This document shows positions 13,901 to 28,900 of a stretch of DNA of 64,000 bases, piece after piece (the stretch's first letter is position 1; every line of letters starts with the position of its first letter). Made by a program: the position numbers and the translations under genes. The DNA is from Erythrocercus mccallii (lineage: Eukaryota > Chordata > Aves > Passeriformes > Dicruridae): positions 186,131-250,130 of the forward strand of contig VZRG01000448.1 of assembly GCA_013397435.1 (NCBI GenBank), in the 5' to 3' direction. A model generated the notes under the pieces. It worked only from the letters and a program-made list of their open reading frames with translations. It was not told where the DNA came from and did not search any database.

Positions 13901-16900
13901 TTTGTAGAGCTGAATGTACTGTTTGGCTCCCAGAGTTCAAATGGCCCTCCACAGTCAGCTGAAAAAGAAAACATTTCAAGAATATAGTTAATCTGCTGTC
14001 TTCATTTTTTAATCTGCGGTAACAATGATAATTTATAAAAGGAATTTTCATGATTATTGGTCTGTATGGTGTACTCATGACAGAAATATGAAGACAAGAG
14101 TGTGATACAGTCATCTGTCTCTTTTACTAGTACAGTAGTAAAAAAGGTAGGAAATGTCGAGGCAAAGAGAGGCCCCTAAATATAACCAATTCATACACTT
14201 TGCTTATCTGATCAATCTTAGAATCATAGAATGATTAAGGCTGAAAACCTCTGAGATCGAGTCCAGCCTTTGGCTGATCAACAGGACCTTGTCCACCTTG
14301 TCAACTGGACCACACACTGAGTGCCATGTCCAGCTGTTTCCTGAACACCTCCAGGGACAGTGACTCCACCACCTCCCTGGGCAGCCCCTTCCTGTGCCTG
14401 ACCACCCTTTCCATGGAGAAATTACTCTTGCAACATCAGCAGAGGTGCTCACATATAAAGCTCTTTTTGTCATCTAGCAAGCAAACTTTCAGCAAAAAAA
14501 CCACAAACCTCTTATAATGTTACTTTCTTTTCTTCAGGACTCCAAAACCTTTTACAGCTAAACCTTGTCAGTGGTTAAAACAGTTATTTGCTTTTTCCTG
14601 AAAACAACGGTTCTAGTAGGAAATACCTTTGTCATAAAGATGTATATGTACTTACAGATAAAAATCAATAAAATTTCTGTAAAAGCAAACATTGTAGATA
14701 TGGGTACACACATATACATGCATTCACAACATGGACACAGCTAACTGTACTTTATATATTCAATATTCTGTTTCAATAAATAATTTTGATGGTGATTTAC
14801 ATCCCAAATATGTCAGCTTCATGTTCAAAAACTTTACTTAATATTGAGAAATATTATTTATTTTTCATTTTAGCCATCAGACTGACTGAATGAATCATTA
14901 GAATGAACTTTGGTGTTTTCCCACATTTACTGCTCACAATTACTTCATTCACAAATGAAGGACAGTGCTCCTCCACTTGCTTCAGGAAACAGTAGTTGAG
15001 GCAAAATAGCTTTACTTTATTTTGGTATTTTTTAATGTTTTATTCCTTGAATTAAAATTGTTCTTTTTTTTTTTTTTTTTTAACTCTCAGACTTTGGTTA
15101 AACTTTAACGCTCTCCTCCCCGTCCCTTATAGCTCAAATTTGCATGCCATGTCTGACAGCATCTCACACTCTGGTCCCCTTTGTTGGGGACTTCATAATC
15201 TACAACACCTACCAAGTCTGACCATTGAATTCCACCAGGAGAAAGCTCAAAAAAAGCCCAAAAATCCCAAAACCAAGAAAAAATTTGAACTTCCTCACAA
15301 CAGCCATTTTCTAGAACTTTCTATTTCACTGAATCACTCCTGGCAAGAAAAGCTGAACTCTTAGAAAAGAAAAGGAACTGTTAACAATCTCATCTGGACT
15401 AATAAGTATATTGTGTTTCAGCCATATGGCTCACAAGGAAGATTATTTTCTATAAATACCATGAACAACAGATAAAGATTGCAATTTTTTTTAATGGAAT
15501 ATTACTGCATGTGAAATCTGATCTGGTGTTGACTACCTATAAGGCACATTAGTAGTGATCTTGTTCTAGCATGGAAAAATGAGAGAAGCAATTGAATTTA
15601 CTCATGTCTTGAAATAATATTTTAAAAATTTCCAATGATCTTTAAGCATTAATTGTTATGGAGTTATTCATACAGTTGTTACTCATTAGAGAACTAAACA
15701 GTAATCACTATCAACAGTCTTGGCTGAGCACAACAGAAGATTTTCTCAACAGTTTAGAAATTATATATGACCTGTATCTCTGTGCATTGGCCAAAACTTC
15801 AGTTTATATTGACATACATATCTTAAGTGTGGGATGTACACTGTCTTTTCCACACCGTTGTTTGTGTTAAAAGACAGATTATAAATTAACACGAAGATGA
15901 AAGCAATCTTTGTTTTAGATGAAAGTGTAAGGTGATAATGTCTTGTGATAAGACATAAGCAAATCCGGCTTTCCTATGCCACCATCAAAAATATCCTTTT
16001 TTACGTTTCAAGGAGCTTTTGTGGCACTGTGAATGATGCCAGTGACTTGTACTGAAGCTCTAATTTTAGTAAAAGAAATTGACTCAGCTCAAATTCTTTT
16101 ATCACTTGTTTATGGCTGTGACATTTATAGTGAAATCATCAGTGTTAGTAAGCTTGTACATTCATCAAAGTAATTTCATCCTTCCTTGAAGATGATTGCT
16201 AACATTCACTTTCTTTTCATCAGGTTACAGACAACATGTGGTAGCATGTCCCAACAAAATTATCAGAACAAGTTTTCCCCAGCAACAGCTTACACTGTCC
16301 TTTTGTATCATGGATCTCTTTAATCTCTTTCATAAGGAGTTATAAGCCATATTGCCATATCCCTTTTTTGAATGCTAAAATTTTATGACCATGCATTGGG
16401 TAGAGATCTATAGTTTGATATTCCTTTGGTGTTTTTCAGAAACACTCAGCTACTATTTATCACAGGGTTTTATTCTACCACTAATCATTATACTGATTGT
16501 AACTTGTGAGGTATGTTTACCCACAGCACCTGAAGGTTAGCTGGAGGGGGCACACATCATCATCTCTCTACAAAATTATTTTAATAGAAACTGCTATTGA
16601 ATTCCAAAACTCATTTTGAGAAAATATGACTGAAATTACTACTGTTATTAAAATTTAATTTTGCTAATAGACACACCTTGTTGAACTTTACCTCCCCGTG
16701 TCTCATGATGGAGCTCTAAAACTGTATTTTACTCTTACATTTAGAAGGTTTTTTCTTACCTCTCCTGATATAGTAAATTTGGAGGTGTCAGATTTGAGAG
16801 AATAATAATATTAGTATACAGTGTTTCAACATGAATGCAATGTGAACAGTCTTACTACAATTTTAATTTTAGATCATTTTTATTTACTATATGTTGTCAA

Positions 16901-19900
16901 GAGAGAAACCAGTTGTGCTTTGAAAGGCACAGTAAATCTGATAAGAGGCAGTGCTGGGACATGCTTAGTGTTTGTTTTAATGATTTGAAGCCGTGTCTAA
17001 ATTGGATTTTTGTAGAAATTTTTTTTCCAAAATTTCATCCACTTTTGGAATAAATTACAAAGCAAGTACCATCAGATATTTTAATGATTTTTCCACAAGC
17101 TCTATCTATATTTGTATTGTTTTTTGCTTTGAATGTGCTTGGATTTGTTTAACATCATCTTCAATCTTTCTTCTCTCTTTTATATAAGTTATCTACATTT
17201 ATAAGGATATTTACAGGTATTTTCTCTGTTTTTTGCTGTGAGATTTTCCTGCTTAGCTCTCTGAAACTGGAATGTTTAGAGGAAGCTTCAGCCTCTGTGC
17301 TTTCCTCTAAAGTACTCTGCAGCTGGAAGAGTCTGGATCAAGCTGTACAACCTGTCTGGAGGGCATGGAGCTCCATCAGTGTGTAATCCTGAAGATAACT
17401 TTATAATGCTGACGAGAGGTTTTTATAAAACTGACACTGAAAATCCTGACCCACTCAAACACAAATACAGCAATAGGAATCAAGAGTGATTTAGTGTTTA
17501 CTTACTAGGAACTAAAGGGCTGGGGGCAACAGTTGGCCTCACAGTTGGCTCCACATAATTGTTTTCATTACACTCTCCCTTCGTCAGACCAACGTCATCC
17601 ACGGCAATATCACTGGCACCACGCCTTTTGAAGGCATCAAAAATAACCTGAATTCAGGAAAAAAAATTGAATTTTATAATTTAATGAACAATTTACAGCT
17701 TCCTATGCTGCACCACTCTGTCTTTTCTTGAATGCTCTTATTTCCACTGTAATCTGCACTGGTGCTACTCTCAGGGGAAGGCACAGGGGATGAGACAGAA
17801 TTCTTCACAGAACAAAACAGCATTATGCAAACTGAGTGGTTCATTCTAAGGGATGTAGTAGCTTCATTTAAATGATGAACATGATTTAAAAATATTCAAT
17901 ACCTTTATATGTGTGATTTTATAAACAATTCTGCATTGCTCATCAGCCCAAACTTCTGAACTAATAGCACAAAAACCCTTAAATTAATCTCATTTGTTCT
18001 TTACTGTTCTTTAGTATCCACATTTTTAAAGTAATCCTGCAAACAAGGAGTTAGTGCTGGTGAAATACAGTTAGGTATAGCAATCTTCTTGAAATCATAT
18101 GTGGTTACATATTTCCTGGAAGTCTGATGCAGCCAGGTCACAGATGCATTTATTTCCTCAGATGTTAAATATGTCTTTCTAGCAGTGCTTGCCAGAAATC
18201 AATCAAAACTACTGTAGCAGGGCAAACCATCACAAATAGCTATGAAAATAAATTGTTTTCAAAAGAAAGGTGCTGAAATAATTGTCTGTAATAAATCTCC
18301 TCCTTTTGTTTACAGATAAGACAGTTGTTAATCATGTGGTGTCAAAACCAGTTCCATCTGCAACACAGTTTCAGTGGATTAATCTGTAACTAATTAGCGA
18401 AAACACCAATTCACAATCTGAAGCAATTTAAATTTAAATCTTCTCAAGGCTAAGTGCTTCACATCACCCTCACGACTGAGATTTTATATCCAGCAGCGGA
18501 TTTTGATAGGCTTTGAACACTCTTGTTTTGTGGAAAGCTCTCATGATAACATTCATTGTTCCTTGACAATGATCAAGTTTTCTGTTTTCTGAAACATTAA
18601 TACTTTAAATTCCAGAGTAGGAAAAGGGGCTGTGAGAATTCAAATGGAGATTCCAATCTTCTGCAGGCTAATATGTATTTGGTGGCATGAATTGTTAAAT
18701 GATACTAAGAATTGTCTTTGGAACAGTGGCATTTTGGGCTCATTTCACAGAAAACTCTGATATCTAAAATATCAGAGTTTAGCTAAACTAAATGAAAAAT
18801 GAAAAAAAGCAGATTAACAAACCTTAAAATGAGATTTTTCATTTAAAGTTACTTGTCCATAATTCCAATTGTTCCCATAGTTTCCCTCTTTCTCAAAAAT
18901 GATCTTTTCCTGACCGTGCTCATCACTTATGCTAACTCTTAAACGGTAAACGTTATCTGCATACATGAAATACCTAGAGGGGGAAAAGCATTTTGATATC
19001 ATTAGAATAAGGTCAAATTCCTTGAAAAATATTTTATAATGTTTTATGAAATTAGGATTAATTTGAAGCAAGCATGAAAATAATATTAATTGTATGCTTA
19101 AATTACATCTGGAATTGTAGAGGTCTAGTTAAGCTTCATGACAAAGAACATTTCAGGCATCCTTCATACCCTTTTTGTGTAGAAATGATTATTGGGTACA
19201 GGGTGAAAAAGAAAACACATTATAGCTGACTGCAGAAGTCAAAGCTATGACAGAGTTGAGCTTCAGATCTGGAGCTGAGACTGATTGTGGAAATCCAAAC
19301 AGAACCAGGCTGGTGTTGCTAGCACGTTGAGTGAGATCAATATTTTATATGAAAGCAAGCACTTTGGGTATATTCTTGAACAAAATACAAGTTTAGGAAT
19401 TATGTAACAATACCAAAAGCTTAGACAAGATGTATCTGAAGGGACCAAAGGCAAACTCAGAATCCGGACTCGCTCTTCTACGAATCCAAGTCCGATGGGT
19501 GTTGAAATATAAAATCCTGCAAGATAATGATCACACTTTAGCCAGGACAGAAGAAGTTTCTTTTTACTTTTTTACTTATTGAATTAGAGATTTTACATTT
19601 AAAATAAGGTGAAGCACAGATAGTGTTGCATGATTTGGAAGAGTCCCGACAGAGCAAATGAGAGTGATTATCCCAAGATATATTCATCAGTCAATGATAC
19701 ATGAAATTGAGCTTTTAAGCTTCTTGGATACTCCTCAGAACTACATAAGCAATGAGAAACTACTCCTTTTCAAGTCAGTGGGAATCCTGCCTTATATTCA
19801 ATGAAGGCAGGGGTTCTCCTGGGATTATAAAAATGTAACTTCCTGTTTGATATTACTTGTGATTGTGCAGAAGAATTTCCTGACATTTTCATAATTTGTA

Positions 19901-22900
19901 TTCACATGACAATGGGAAACAGAGATTGGGTGTTTAGAAGGTGACAGAATGACTATGTGAATATTTTATAGCAAGGTGAGGCATTATAAACAAACAAACC
20001 TCCCCTTTATTTTTGAAATTGAGTTTGTAGCTTTTTCTGAGATAATGTGTTGCAGCTGGGAATTTGGACCTCTTGTTGCTATATGAGGCCAGGCCACAGA
20101 AGCATTGGGATTTGTCATAAGAAATGCAAACGTAGACAGCTTTAAATGAATCATATTTTCTTCTATCTAATACATATATATGCAAATATTATATTAATAG
20201 AATTTTCAAATTAATATAATGATATGAATTAAATTATATACATTGAATTCTGTTATTTATATTTCCAGATTATCTTGTTTTTTCATGTGGGAGGCTAAAA
20301 TTCCTGAAAATTAATCTGAAACAAGCCTTTAAGTTCCTTTGTTGACTTAGCGAGCACTTGGTGTCTAACTTAAAGAAGAAAGTTATTAATATAGTAAAAG
20401 GGACAGTTCTCTGTCTTGTTTCATCAATTCTCTGAGCATTCAGATTCAATTTTTGAATGTGTATGAAGGTATTTACTTTTCAAGAGCAGAAAAAACAAAA
20501 CAAAAAAAGAGTTTCACTGAACATAATAGCTTGATGTTAATAATGCAATTTAATCAAAAAACAGGTTATAGAAAATTAAATATGCAATACAATAGTAACA
20601 TTACACATAGGAACATTATATACGGCAGCTTAGACTTGGCACAAGGAAACAGAGAGCACCTAAAATAGATAAACATTTTCAAGAGAGACAAATCATTGTC
20701 AAGTATTTTATTAAACAAATTTTACACTCTTTCATCTGATTTGCATTCAAGGAGCCAAGTGGGAAAAAAAACAATGTTATGAAGATTGTTTAGAAAATGT
20801 GCATTTACTCAAGGAGGGGTGAATAATTTCTATCTGATAAAGTGCAGAATACTATTAGAATACTATTTTTTCTTTTCCCAAGATTCTTTCAGAATAATTT
20901 GCAATTTTTCCACTTATTTGTTACTGAATGAGTTTTATGTAAGTCTTGCATAGAATACCTATAACCATTGCAAAATCCAATTTGTATTTCATCTGGTTTT
21001 AGCTGGACTGACAAATCAGCTGAGAAAGTGATTGTTTGGTTTTATTGTTGAAGGAGAAAAAAACTTATGGAAGCTAATTCTGGTATAAGGATTCTTGATA
21101 CACTCAAAATCTGATTCCTATCAGTATTGTCTCTTTAAATAAATTCCACTTTTGATGTGACCACTATTCCAATTAAGTTATTTAACTGTAACAGTTACTG
21201 GAGTTTTTGTGTGTTTGGCACAGTTGGTGTGTTTGCTGTGCAGTAACTGGGAGGACAGACACCCCCTATAAACTACAGGTCAACTTTATTTAAATTAAAA
21301 TTATTTTGTGACAACCATGAGGAGGGCAGTAGAGAGGGATGAAACAGAAACAGAAAACAAATGAAACAGATGAAATGAGTGATTTACATAATAATGCAAT
21401 TATACTGTTTTTCCCTCAAGTTAAACATGCAGGTTTTTAACCTGTAACATTTTTGACCAATATAAATTCCTTTCTGGGATAAGGCATTTTGGTGTAATAA
21501 TAGCATTGAAATTTTTAGTACCTCACACTTAAATAATTTTACTTATTCTTTTTTTTTTTTTTTTTCTTTTAGTTTTGGATATTTCCACAAGATGACAATC
21601 AGTAGCATAAAATATTATGTCTGGTAGTCCTGATATTTTTATGGCAGAATAATATGATATCCTAGTAATACCACTATGAAGAATTCACAATGCAGTGATA
21701 TAAGCTAAATCAAGTTTTTCCTTTAATCTTCAAGCCACTTTTTTGATCTTACCTGACAAGTTGCCAAATGTGTGATCAAATTCAGGACCACTCATCAAGG
21801 GAAAGGTAGGACCCTGAACTCTGTCCCAGTCTGAATCATCATCAAAATCTTGTATCCAGAAACAAAGGCCATCTTCAAAAGTGCAATTGATTTTCTCATA
21901 ATCTGTGAATAAGAACTTCTAGTAAATAACAGATGACAAAGATGGTAACTATTTTCTCAGAATTACACAGGAAGGGGGGATGAACAATGTAAATTTTTTA
22001 ATATGTTTGTAAACCAGCCCACAGTGACTTAATTTCCTCTTTATGCAACATAACAAAATTACTCAAATAAATGTGTTGTTTGTACCTGTTAATAAAAGAC
22101 TATTTTTGAAGGGTAGCTCTACATACCCTTGCACTAATTCACAACCTTCATTTCTGATGCTTCTTTTTTCTCTTTTCTTTGCCAAGGCCTGGATTGCTCC
22201 AGCAGCAAGGGCTCAATGTTAGAGCAGAGCGCTGTGCTCCATGCCCCTGGGATGCCCCTTTCCTTCTTCTCATTTGCTCCTGCTTTGCTCACATGGCTTT
22301 GCTGCAGCATCCTCATCACTTTTCTTCTCATGATATTTCAGTGTCTGTCCATGGTGCAGGCAGGGTTTCCACATGACAAGAGCTTGCTGACCCTCTGGAT
22401 GCTTTCTGCGGCATATCCCATCCCAGCCACATTCCCTGTTCCCCTCCTGCTCCAAATTTAGCAGCTAAAGAAACCTTCACTTATCCAATTACAAAAGCAC
22501 AAGTCATATTGCTGCATTTTGTTGTCAATGTAGATTTACTTCATCCAGACTTTTTAAGGCCTTTTTACTGAAGCAGGTCTTTTCCTGGATGTTATTTCTA
22601 AATGTTTTTCTGGTTTTTTTTTAATGAAGATATTGTGGTCAATGATTTCATAGTGTGTTAGTGAACAAACTGGCTGAGAAGAATCTGGTCGAGGTGGGGA
22701 CATAGTTTTATTTACACAGAGGAGTTTTGTCAGACATCACTCTGCTGCTAGATACAGGCCTGCAAACCTCTGAATGGCCTTACAGAAATAATTTATTTGA
22801 TCTTTAAAAAAATTTTTCAAAGTGGGTCTAATTATTGGGCTGAGGCCAGAAAATGCTGCTTCCCTTTCCATCTCCATTTTCTCAAACTAAAAATGTAGAT

Positions 22901-25900
22901 TCATCAAAATTTTGGGATAAAAAAGAAACAGAAAACCAAACACACACACACATACATACACAGAGAACACTTACTGTTTAGTTCACTCGCATTAAATGCA
23001 GTGTACGTTGCATTAAAGCCATTATAATTCTCTGAATAATCGGACATAAACTGTGCTGTAGCCTCATGAGAAAAAATGTAAATTGTTTCAAGATTGGTCC
23101 CTGACAGAGAAGCTGAAAACAAATTAAAAAAATATAGTCAGAGAAAAAATAATCACATGCATGTTAAAATTTCCAGTGTTGTCACAAAACCACAGTGGAT
23201 TAGTTTATTGAATCTTAAGAAATGGTTTTCCTGTTGTACTGAGATTCTGCTACAATAGCTTCAAACCCTTGAAGCATTTAGCTGTTTGGCTGACATAAAT
23301 ATTCTGCATATTCCATCTCTCACATCCACCAAAATGGATATCAGGTAGTCTTTTACCATTTCTCATTCCCATTCTCTACCTATTTCCAAAAATAAGGATA
23401 AAAAACATCTTTCTGACTTATCTTCCTATAGTCTATCTTCAGAATATGTTTTCCACCTCTGATGGAATTCAGCCGTATAGACTGAGTCTTGTGAAACATG
23501 AGTACAATCCCAGTTTTCAGAGTAGAATACAGACAGGGATAAGGCATCATCAGTGTTTCAAGATCTGAGGAAAGCAATGCCATACTTGTAAAGATTTTCA
23601 GGAAGTTTTGTAGCACTTCTACCAGCACTTCAATTTAGATACTTTCATTTTATGTTACTGTGTGTGATATTACAGGAACTTCTGACAATATATTTCCAAT
23701 AAAACATGGACCACACAAGACCATGAGGGAGAAGAAGCTGTCAAGATCTTTCAAATAAGGTCTTGAAAAACAAGTAGCTATTTCCTAATATATAAGGATT
23801 TTATGTTGTCAAATTAAAGGGCAGACAGGTATATTGAGATTGTCTAACCGGGTAGATTTATGCAGATCCAGTCTTTTTCTTAAACATACATGTGCAGCTT
23901 TTGAGACCTCAAAATGTTCATTTTGCCACATAGATTTTATTAACGAAAAAGAATGATCTGAAAAATAAACTTACCTCTTAAAACTTTGTTTTGTCCTAAT
24001 CCTTCAAAAATATTCAATATGTCTGCATATGGTTGTGTTTCAAAAGAAGTGAAGTTCACTTTAATGGACAACCCTTGAGGCACTCTAAGGCAACAAGAGA
24101 AATGTAAACTCAAAACTGAAAATCTATTCTTTTACTTCAGTAAAGTCATTGAAGTCATTAAGTGCTTGAGAGATAAGGTCAGAAACAGCACAAAATTATA
24201 TTAATCGAGATTATTAATCAAGATGGTCTATTTGTCTAACTTTTAGGTTGTAAAAGTGCCAAAGGAATTTGGCATAAACCTTTTGTAACAGTGTGCTTAC
24301 ACCCTTATGCACCGGAGTTAAGTATATTCTAGAAACGGAATGTTCTGAACTCTAGAACGTGATAATGAGTTCTGGAAGAAGTTTTTTGGATGGTTTTGGC
24401 TGGGTTTTGTTGTCCTCTGCATCTCATTGAATTGCAATCACTTTTTCATACATGCTACTCTTAGATATCTGAATGCTCAGGGTAGACTTCCCAAAGTGGG
24501 AGGAATAGTATCAAGATATCAATATGAACAGCAAGATATCAAAATCTCTCTCCTGAAAGTCCAAAACACTGTCTCTTATGACAAAAACAGAATTTGCATG
24601 CAGATTTGATGATCTCAAACCCAATCTCTGGGAAATTGTTATAAATCCAAACCATCACACACAAAGTTTAATGACAGAAGTCACTTGAAGTGTAAAAATT
24701 CTTGGCCTTATTTTGCTACAGTTATGCTCTACGAGTAATCTATATTTATTTTGTTCTCCCATTTCCTTACATTAGACACATATGATAGTCCAAATTCTAA
24801 AACATTACTATCACTATTAGCTTAACTACCACTATGTGGGGTTTTTTTGGAATTGAGAGACTCAGAATAGACTTTCAACAATAATTTGCTGGCGCTTATC
24901 AATAATGATTAGTAGAGAAGTGTGAAGTAAATGCTTAGATATTTTGCCTTTTAAAGTTTTTTTGGTTGTTGTTATTTTATATTTCTCTAGAGGGAAGAAA
25001 TAGCCCTGGTTAGAAAAGAGCAAAACATATAGTTGAAAGGTTCAGGAAGCTAAACTTTCAGGGAAATATTGAGCTTATTGCTCTTTTAGAAGGAGATGGA
25101 TTAGATCTTCATTTGGAGTTAAATGGCATGAAAATATAAAAGCTCTAACTAAAGGTAATGGGGAAATATTTCTAGACAAAGACAGGCACAAGAAAAATCC
25201 AATTTCTGATGTATTATAGGTTGCCTTTTAATACATTTTTATAGCGATAATAAAAATCATAGGTTACTGGAAAACCCAAAAGATTCCCTCATGGAAACAA
25301 CTCTCTTTGAAAGAAAGGCAAAATTTGAGTGCCACGTTCAATTTCTTAGGCCTTTACTTTCAGTGTTGCCAGACTTTTTTAAAGCAGGTAAGTGGAAAAT
25401 AAATTCAGATGGGGTTTTTTGTCATTTTTCAATCTGTAATTATACATATCTACGGAACCTCTACCGTATTATTTGCAATTGCTCATGATTCTTTTCAAAA
25501 AGAAGTTTTTATTAGCTACATATATATAGATATCTATCTAATACAATGTTTCTTGCAGCTACAACAGCACTTGGAGCAACATTAACAGTTTAGAAGGAAG
25601 GAGGGCACTTGGGCCACGTTAATTTCCTGTGCTCAAATTCTGCACTGCCATGAAATGAGGAACAAGGCTGGTATATTCTGAAGAAAAAAAAAATCTTGTT
25701 CTTTTGCTGGGACACACCTGTATTTTAAAGACAGGTGTTGCCAGTAATTATTAGTGAACAGTACCACTAAAGGTGAGAAAGAAAAATGTACTAAACAGAA
25801 GGAAAACCAGGATTTCAAGGTGAAGATGAAAGTTCTGAACAAAATCAAAGCCTATCACTTTCAAAGGAGCCTTTGGAATGAAAAGTCCAAACCTTTTCCA

Positions 25901-28900
25901 ATTTTAAAGGCAACTTCTTAATCTCCTTTGAATTCTTCTGCCAAATTAATACTTTTCAGAATCAAAGAACTGCCATTATTACAAAACCATAATAAGAATT
26001 ACTGCCTTTTAAAGCAGTAACTTCTGAATTGGCAGTCATAGGAGGGATTTTTGGGGCTGTATAACTTGTGATCATCTAATTTTTTTAGATATGTATTTTG
26101 GATGAGATTTATCATATAATGTGGCTATCTTTTTTCTCTCTGGCCTAAGAATTAGACCTAGAGAGTCAAAATCAAACAGTTGTCCCTGTCTGCAGGTATA
26201 TGTCCTTGATAAAAAAAAAATAAAATCCACTTCTTGTGCCTAAGGCTTAAAACATTTGGTGGTATTATATAAAATGCTAACCATGCAATTCTAAAACATA
26301 TTCCTAAATTGCATAGGTACACAGGTACTCTAAACTCACAGATGAAACTTTTACACCTAAGTGACAAGAGAATTCCTGAAAATTCTTTCTCTTAAGTAAG
26401 AGTTACATCATATAAAGCCATTACCTGAAGACTACTATTTATTATAATCCTTTCCTTGCAATTATCTTGAGCTATGTGGTTTATCTTGAATTTACATTTA
26501 TGTTCCTCTGTATCTACATTACACACAAGAATTCTCAAAATTGTACCTAAGAATTTTGTAAATGGAAAAATTATTGCTATAGTTATAGAGCTTATGCATG
26601 AAGATTTTAAAAGAAAAGTTACATAAATACGAAGGAAAAAATGGTATGACATATCTTCTATGCTGGGGTATTTAGCAATAAAAGCAAATAGCATAAGACT
26701 GTTGTGCAGGAAATGAGATCACCTCATCATCAAAAAAAAGTTAGGTATAAAATTATTGAAAAATGGCTTACACTATTATCCATTGGCAAACAGTGTTTTC
26801 ATTATATGGCTTGGGATAATTCATAGAGTGAAAAAACCCAGAGGAACCAGTCAACATGAATTTTCCATCACAGATGGCAGCTGTAAAGATATAATGAAGA
26901 ACATTTGTCAGAATGACATTTGAAAAACCGAATCAGAGCCAAAATGTGGGTGACCCTGGATATTGGTTTACATGGATTACCTTGGAACTGCTTTGTAAGC
27001 AACAATAGGAAGACAAAGTAAAATACCCTATCAACTTATTCCCATTTCTAATTCTCATCACTATTTGATCTCAAAGTACTATATGAGAAGAAAAGCAGTA
27101 CAGAAAATTAGCTTTTAAATTAGACACAATCCAACTAATCCAAACTAGTCTAAACCAATCCAAATAATTCAAAACCAGCAACTGGATTTAGCTAATCCAT
27201 TTCTTACTTTCATTTTACTCTATACTTTTATGAGGAAACACGATCTTGCCTTACCAGTTCTTATCTACAACCACTTTAAATCAGAAAACTGTGTTTGTGC
27301 TACCAGAGACTATTTGATATTACATGAATAAAAGCAAGAGGAGATATGGCTGACTATTGTTATCTCTACTTTTATGAGCTTCCTAGTTCCTCGCCTTATA
27401 TATTACTGAGTACTCAAAGTGATAAGTGGATGTCCCAAGTTTCCTGCCAGCTATTGAATTCATTCTCCTGAGGTAAATGTCATTTATCATCATCTATTTT
27501 TTCAAAAGGCTTTTATTAGTTTTGTTTCCTTGCTGTTAGTATTCCATTCTATGAAAGTTCTTCACTTTTTTTTAAAAAAAGGGGGAAAAAGTATTTTTAA
27601 GCCTCAGCAAGATTGGAAATGATAATTCATGCAGAGTTTTTTGTTTTAGCAGACACTGAAGAACTGCTGAAAATTTTGCTGCATCTCTTGGACATTATGT
27701 TAGGAACCTGTCTAATGATGTTTTCTCTCCAGTTGTTCAAAAGTATCATAGAGCTTTCACCTAAGGGTAAAATCAGTACCACACATGATTATCTGGAGAG
27801 ATAAGGACAAGTTCATCAATTTGAGGCAGATGATCAGAAATTATACAGAGCTTTTAAATAATTTCAGAAATTAAATCATACCTATAATGATGGTCCAAAT
27901 TACGAATAACCAATCATATTGAAAATAAAATGGGAATTTTATTGAGCATAGTTCTCCTCTGGGAAACAATATATAAAAGAATAAATTGGGACACCTTGTG
28001 TGTTCACTTTTTAAGTGTAAAATTCTTTCTGCCTATCACTGCAGCAAGCACAAAATAAAAATCAATCTTTGTTTCAGGCACCTGTGCACCATAAATAAAG
28101 ACCGTGCAGAATGAACTTTGCCAACATGCCCAATGCATGAGCTGAAATAGAAACATATTCCCTTTTGCAATCTTTGAGAGGAAAACAGAACACATAAGAT
28201 TTTAAATACATAGAGAGAGAAAGTTCATGAATGATAGTTATTATTCTATGTAAGCATTAGATCTGGGTATCAGTATAAAAGTACTTTTTATCTCCACTTT
28301 CATTCACATATTTCCTGTTCTTATCAAAGAGAAAAAAAAAAATCAGTGTGAGAAGAAGGAAAGTGCCCATCTTGTTATCAATGAAGATTATGAAAAAGCG
28401 GTACTGTTAACAAGTAAAACATAATATTATCTAAAAGGAATCTTTTAGTATGGAAAATAATAAAAAATATAAGCATATTGATCTAATAAAATCAATGACA
28501 AGTGTTTGCTCATTCATTTCCGTTAGAATCACAGAATGGGTCAGGTTGGAAGGGACCGCAGTGGGTCCAACCTCCCTGTTCAAGCAGGGTTTTCCCAGAG
28601 CACATGGCACAGAATTGCACCCATATGGTTTTGGAATGTCTCCAGTGAGGGAGACTCCACACCCTCTCTGGGTGATCTGTTCCAGTGTTTGGGCACTGCA
28701 CAGTGAAGTTCTTCCTCACATTCAGGTGGAACTTCCTGTGCATCAATTCCTGCCTGTTGCCCCTTGTCCCATTGCTGGGCACCACTGAGCAGAGCCTGGT
28801 CCGAGCTCTGACCCCTCCCTGCAGGCACTGACAGACACTGATGAGGGCCCCTCTCCGTCATCTCTTCTTGAGGCTGAACAGCCCCAGCTCCCTCAGCCTT

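Noticed and set aside
28510..28861. Overlapping open frames on both strands around 28.5-28.9 kb
   Set aside because: Contained in a CR1 fragment; not host genes.
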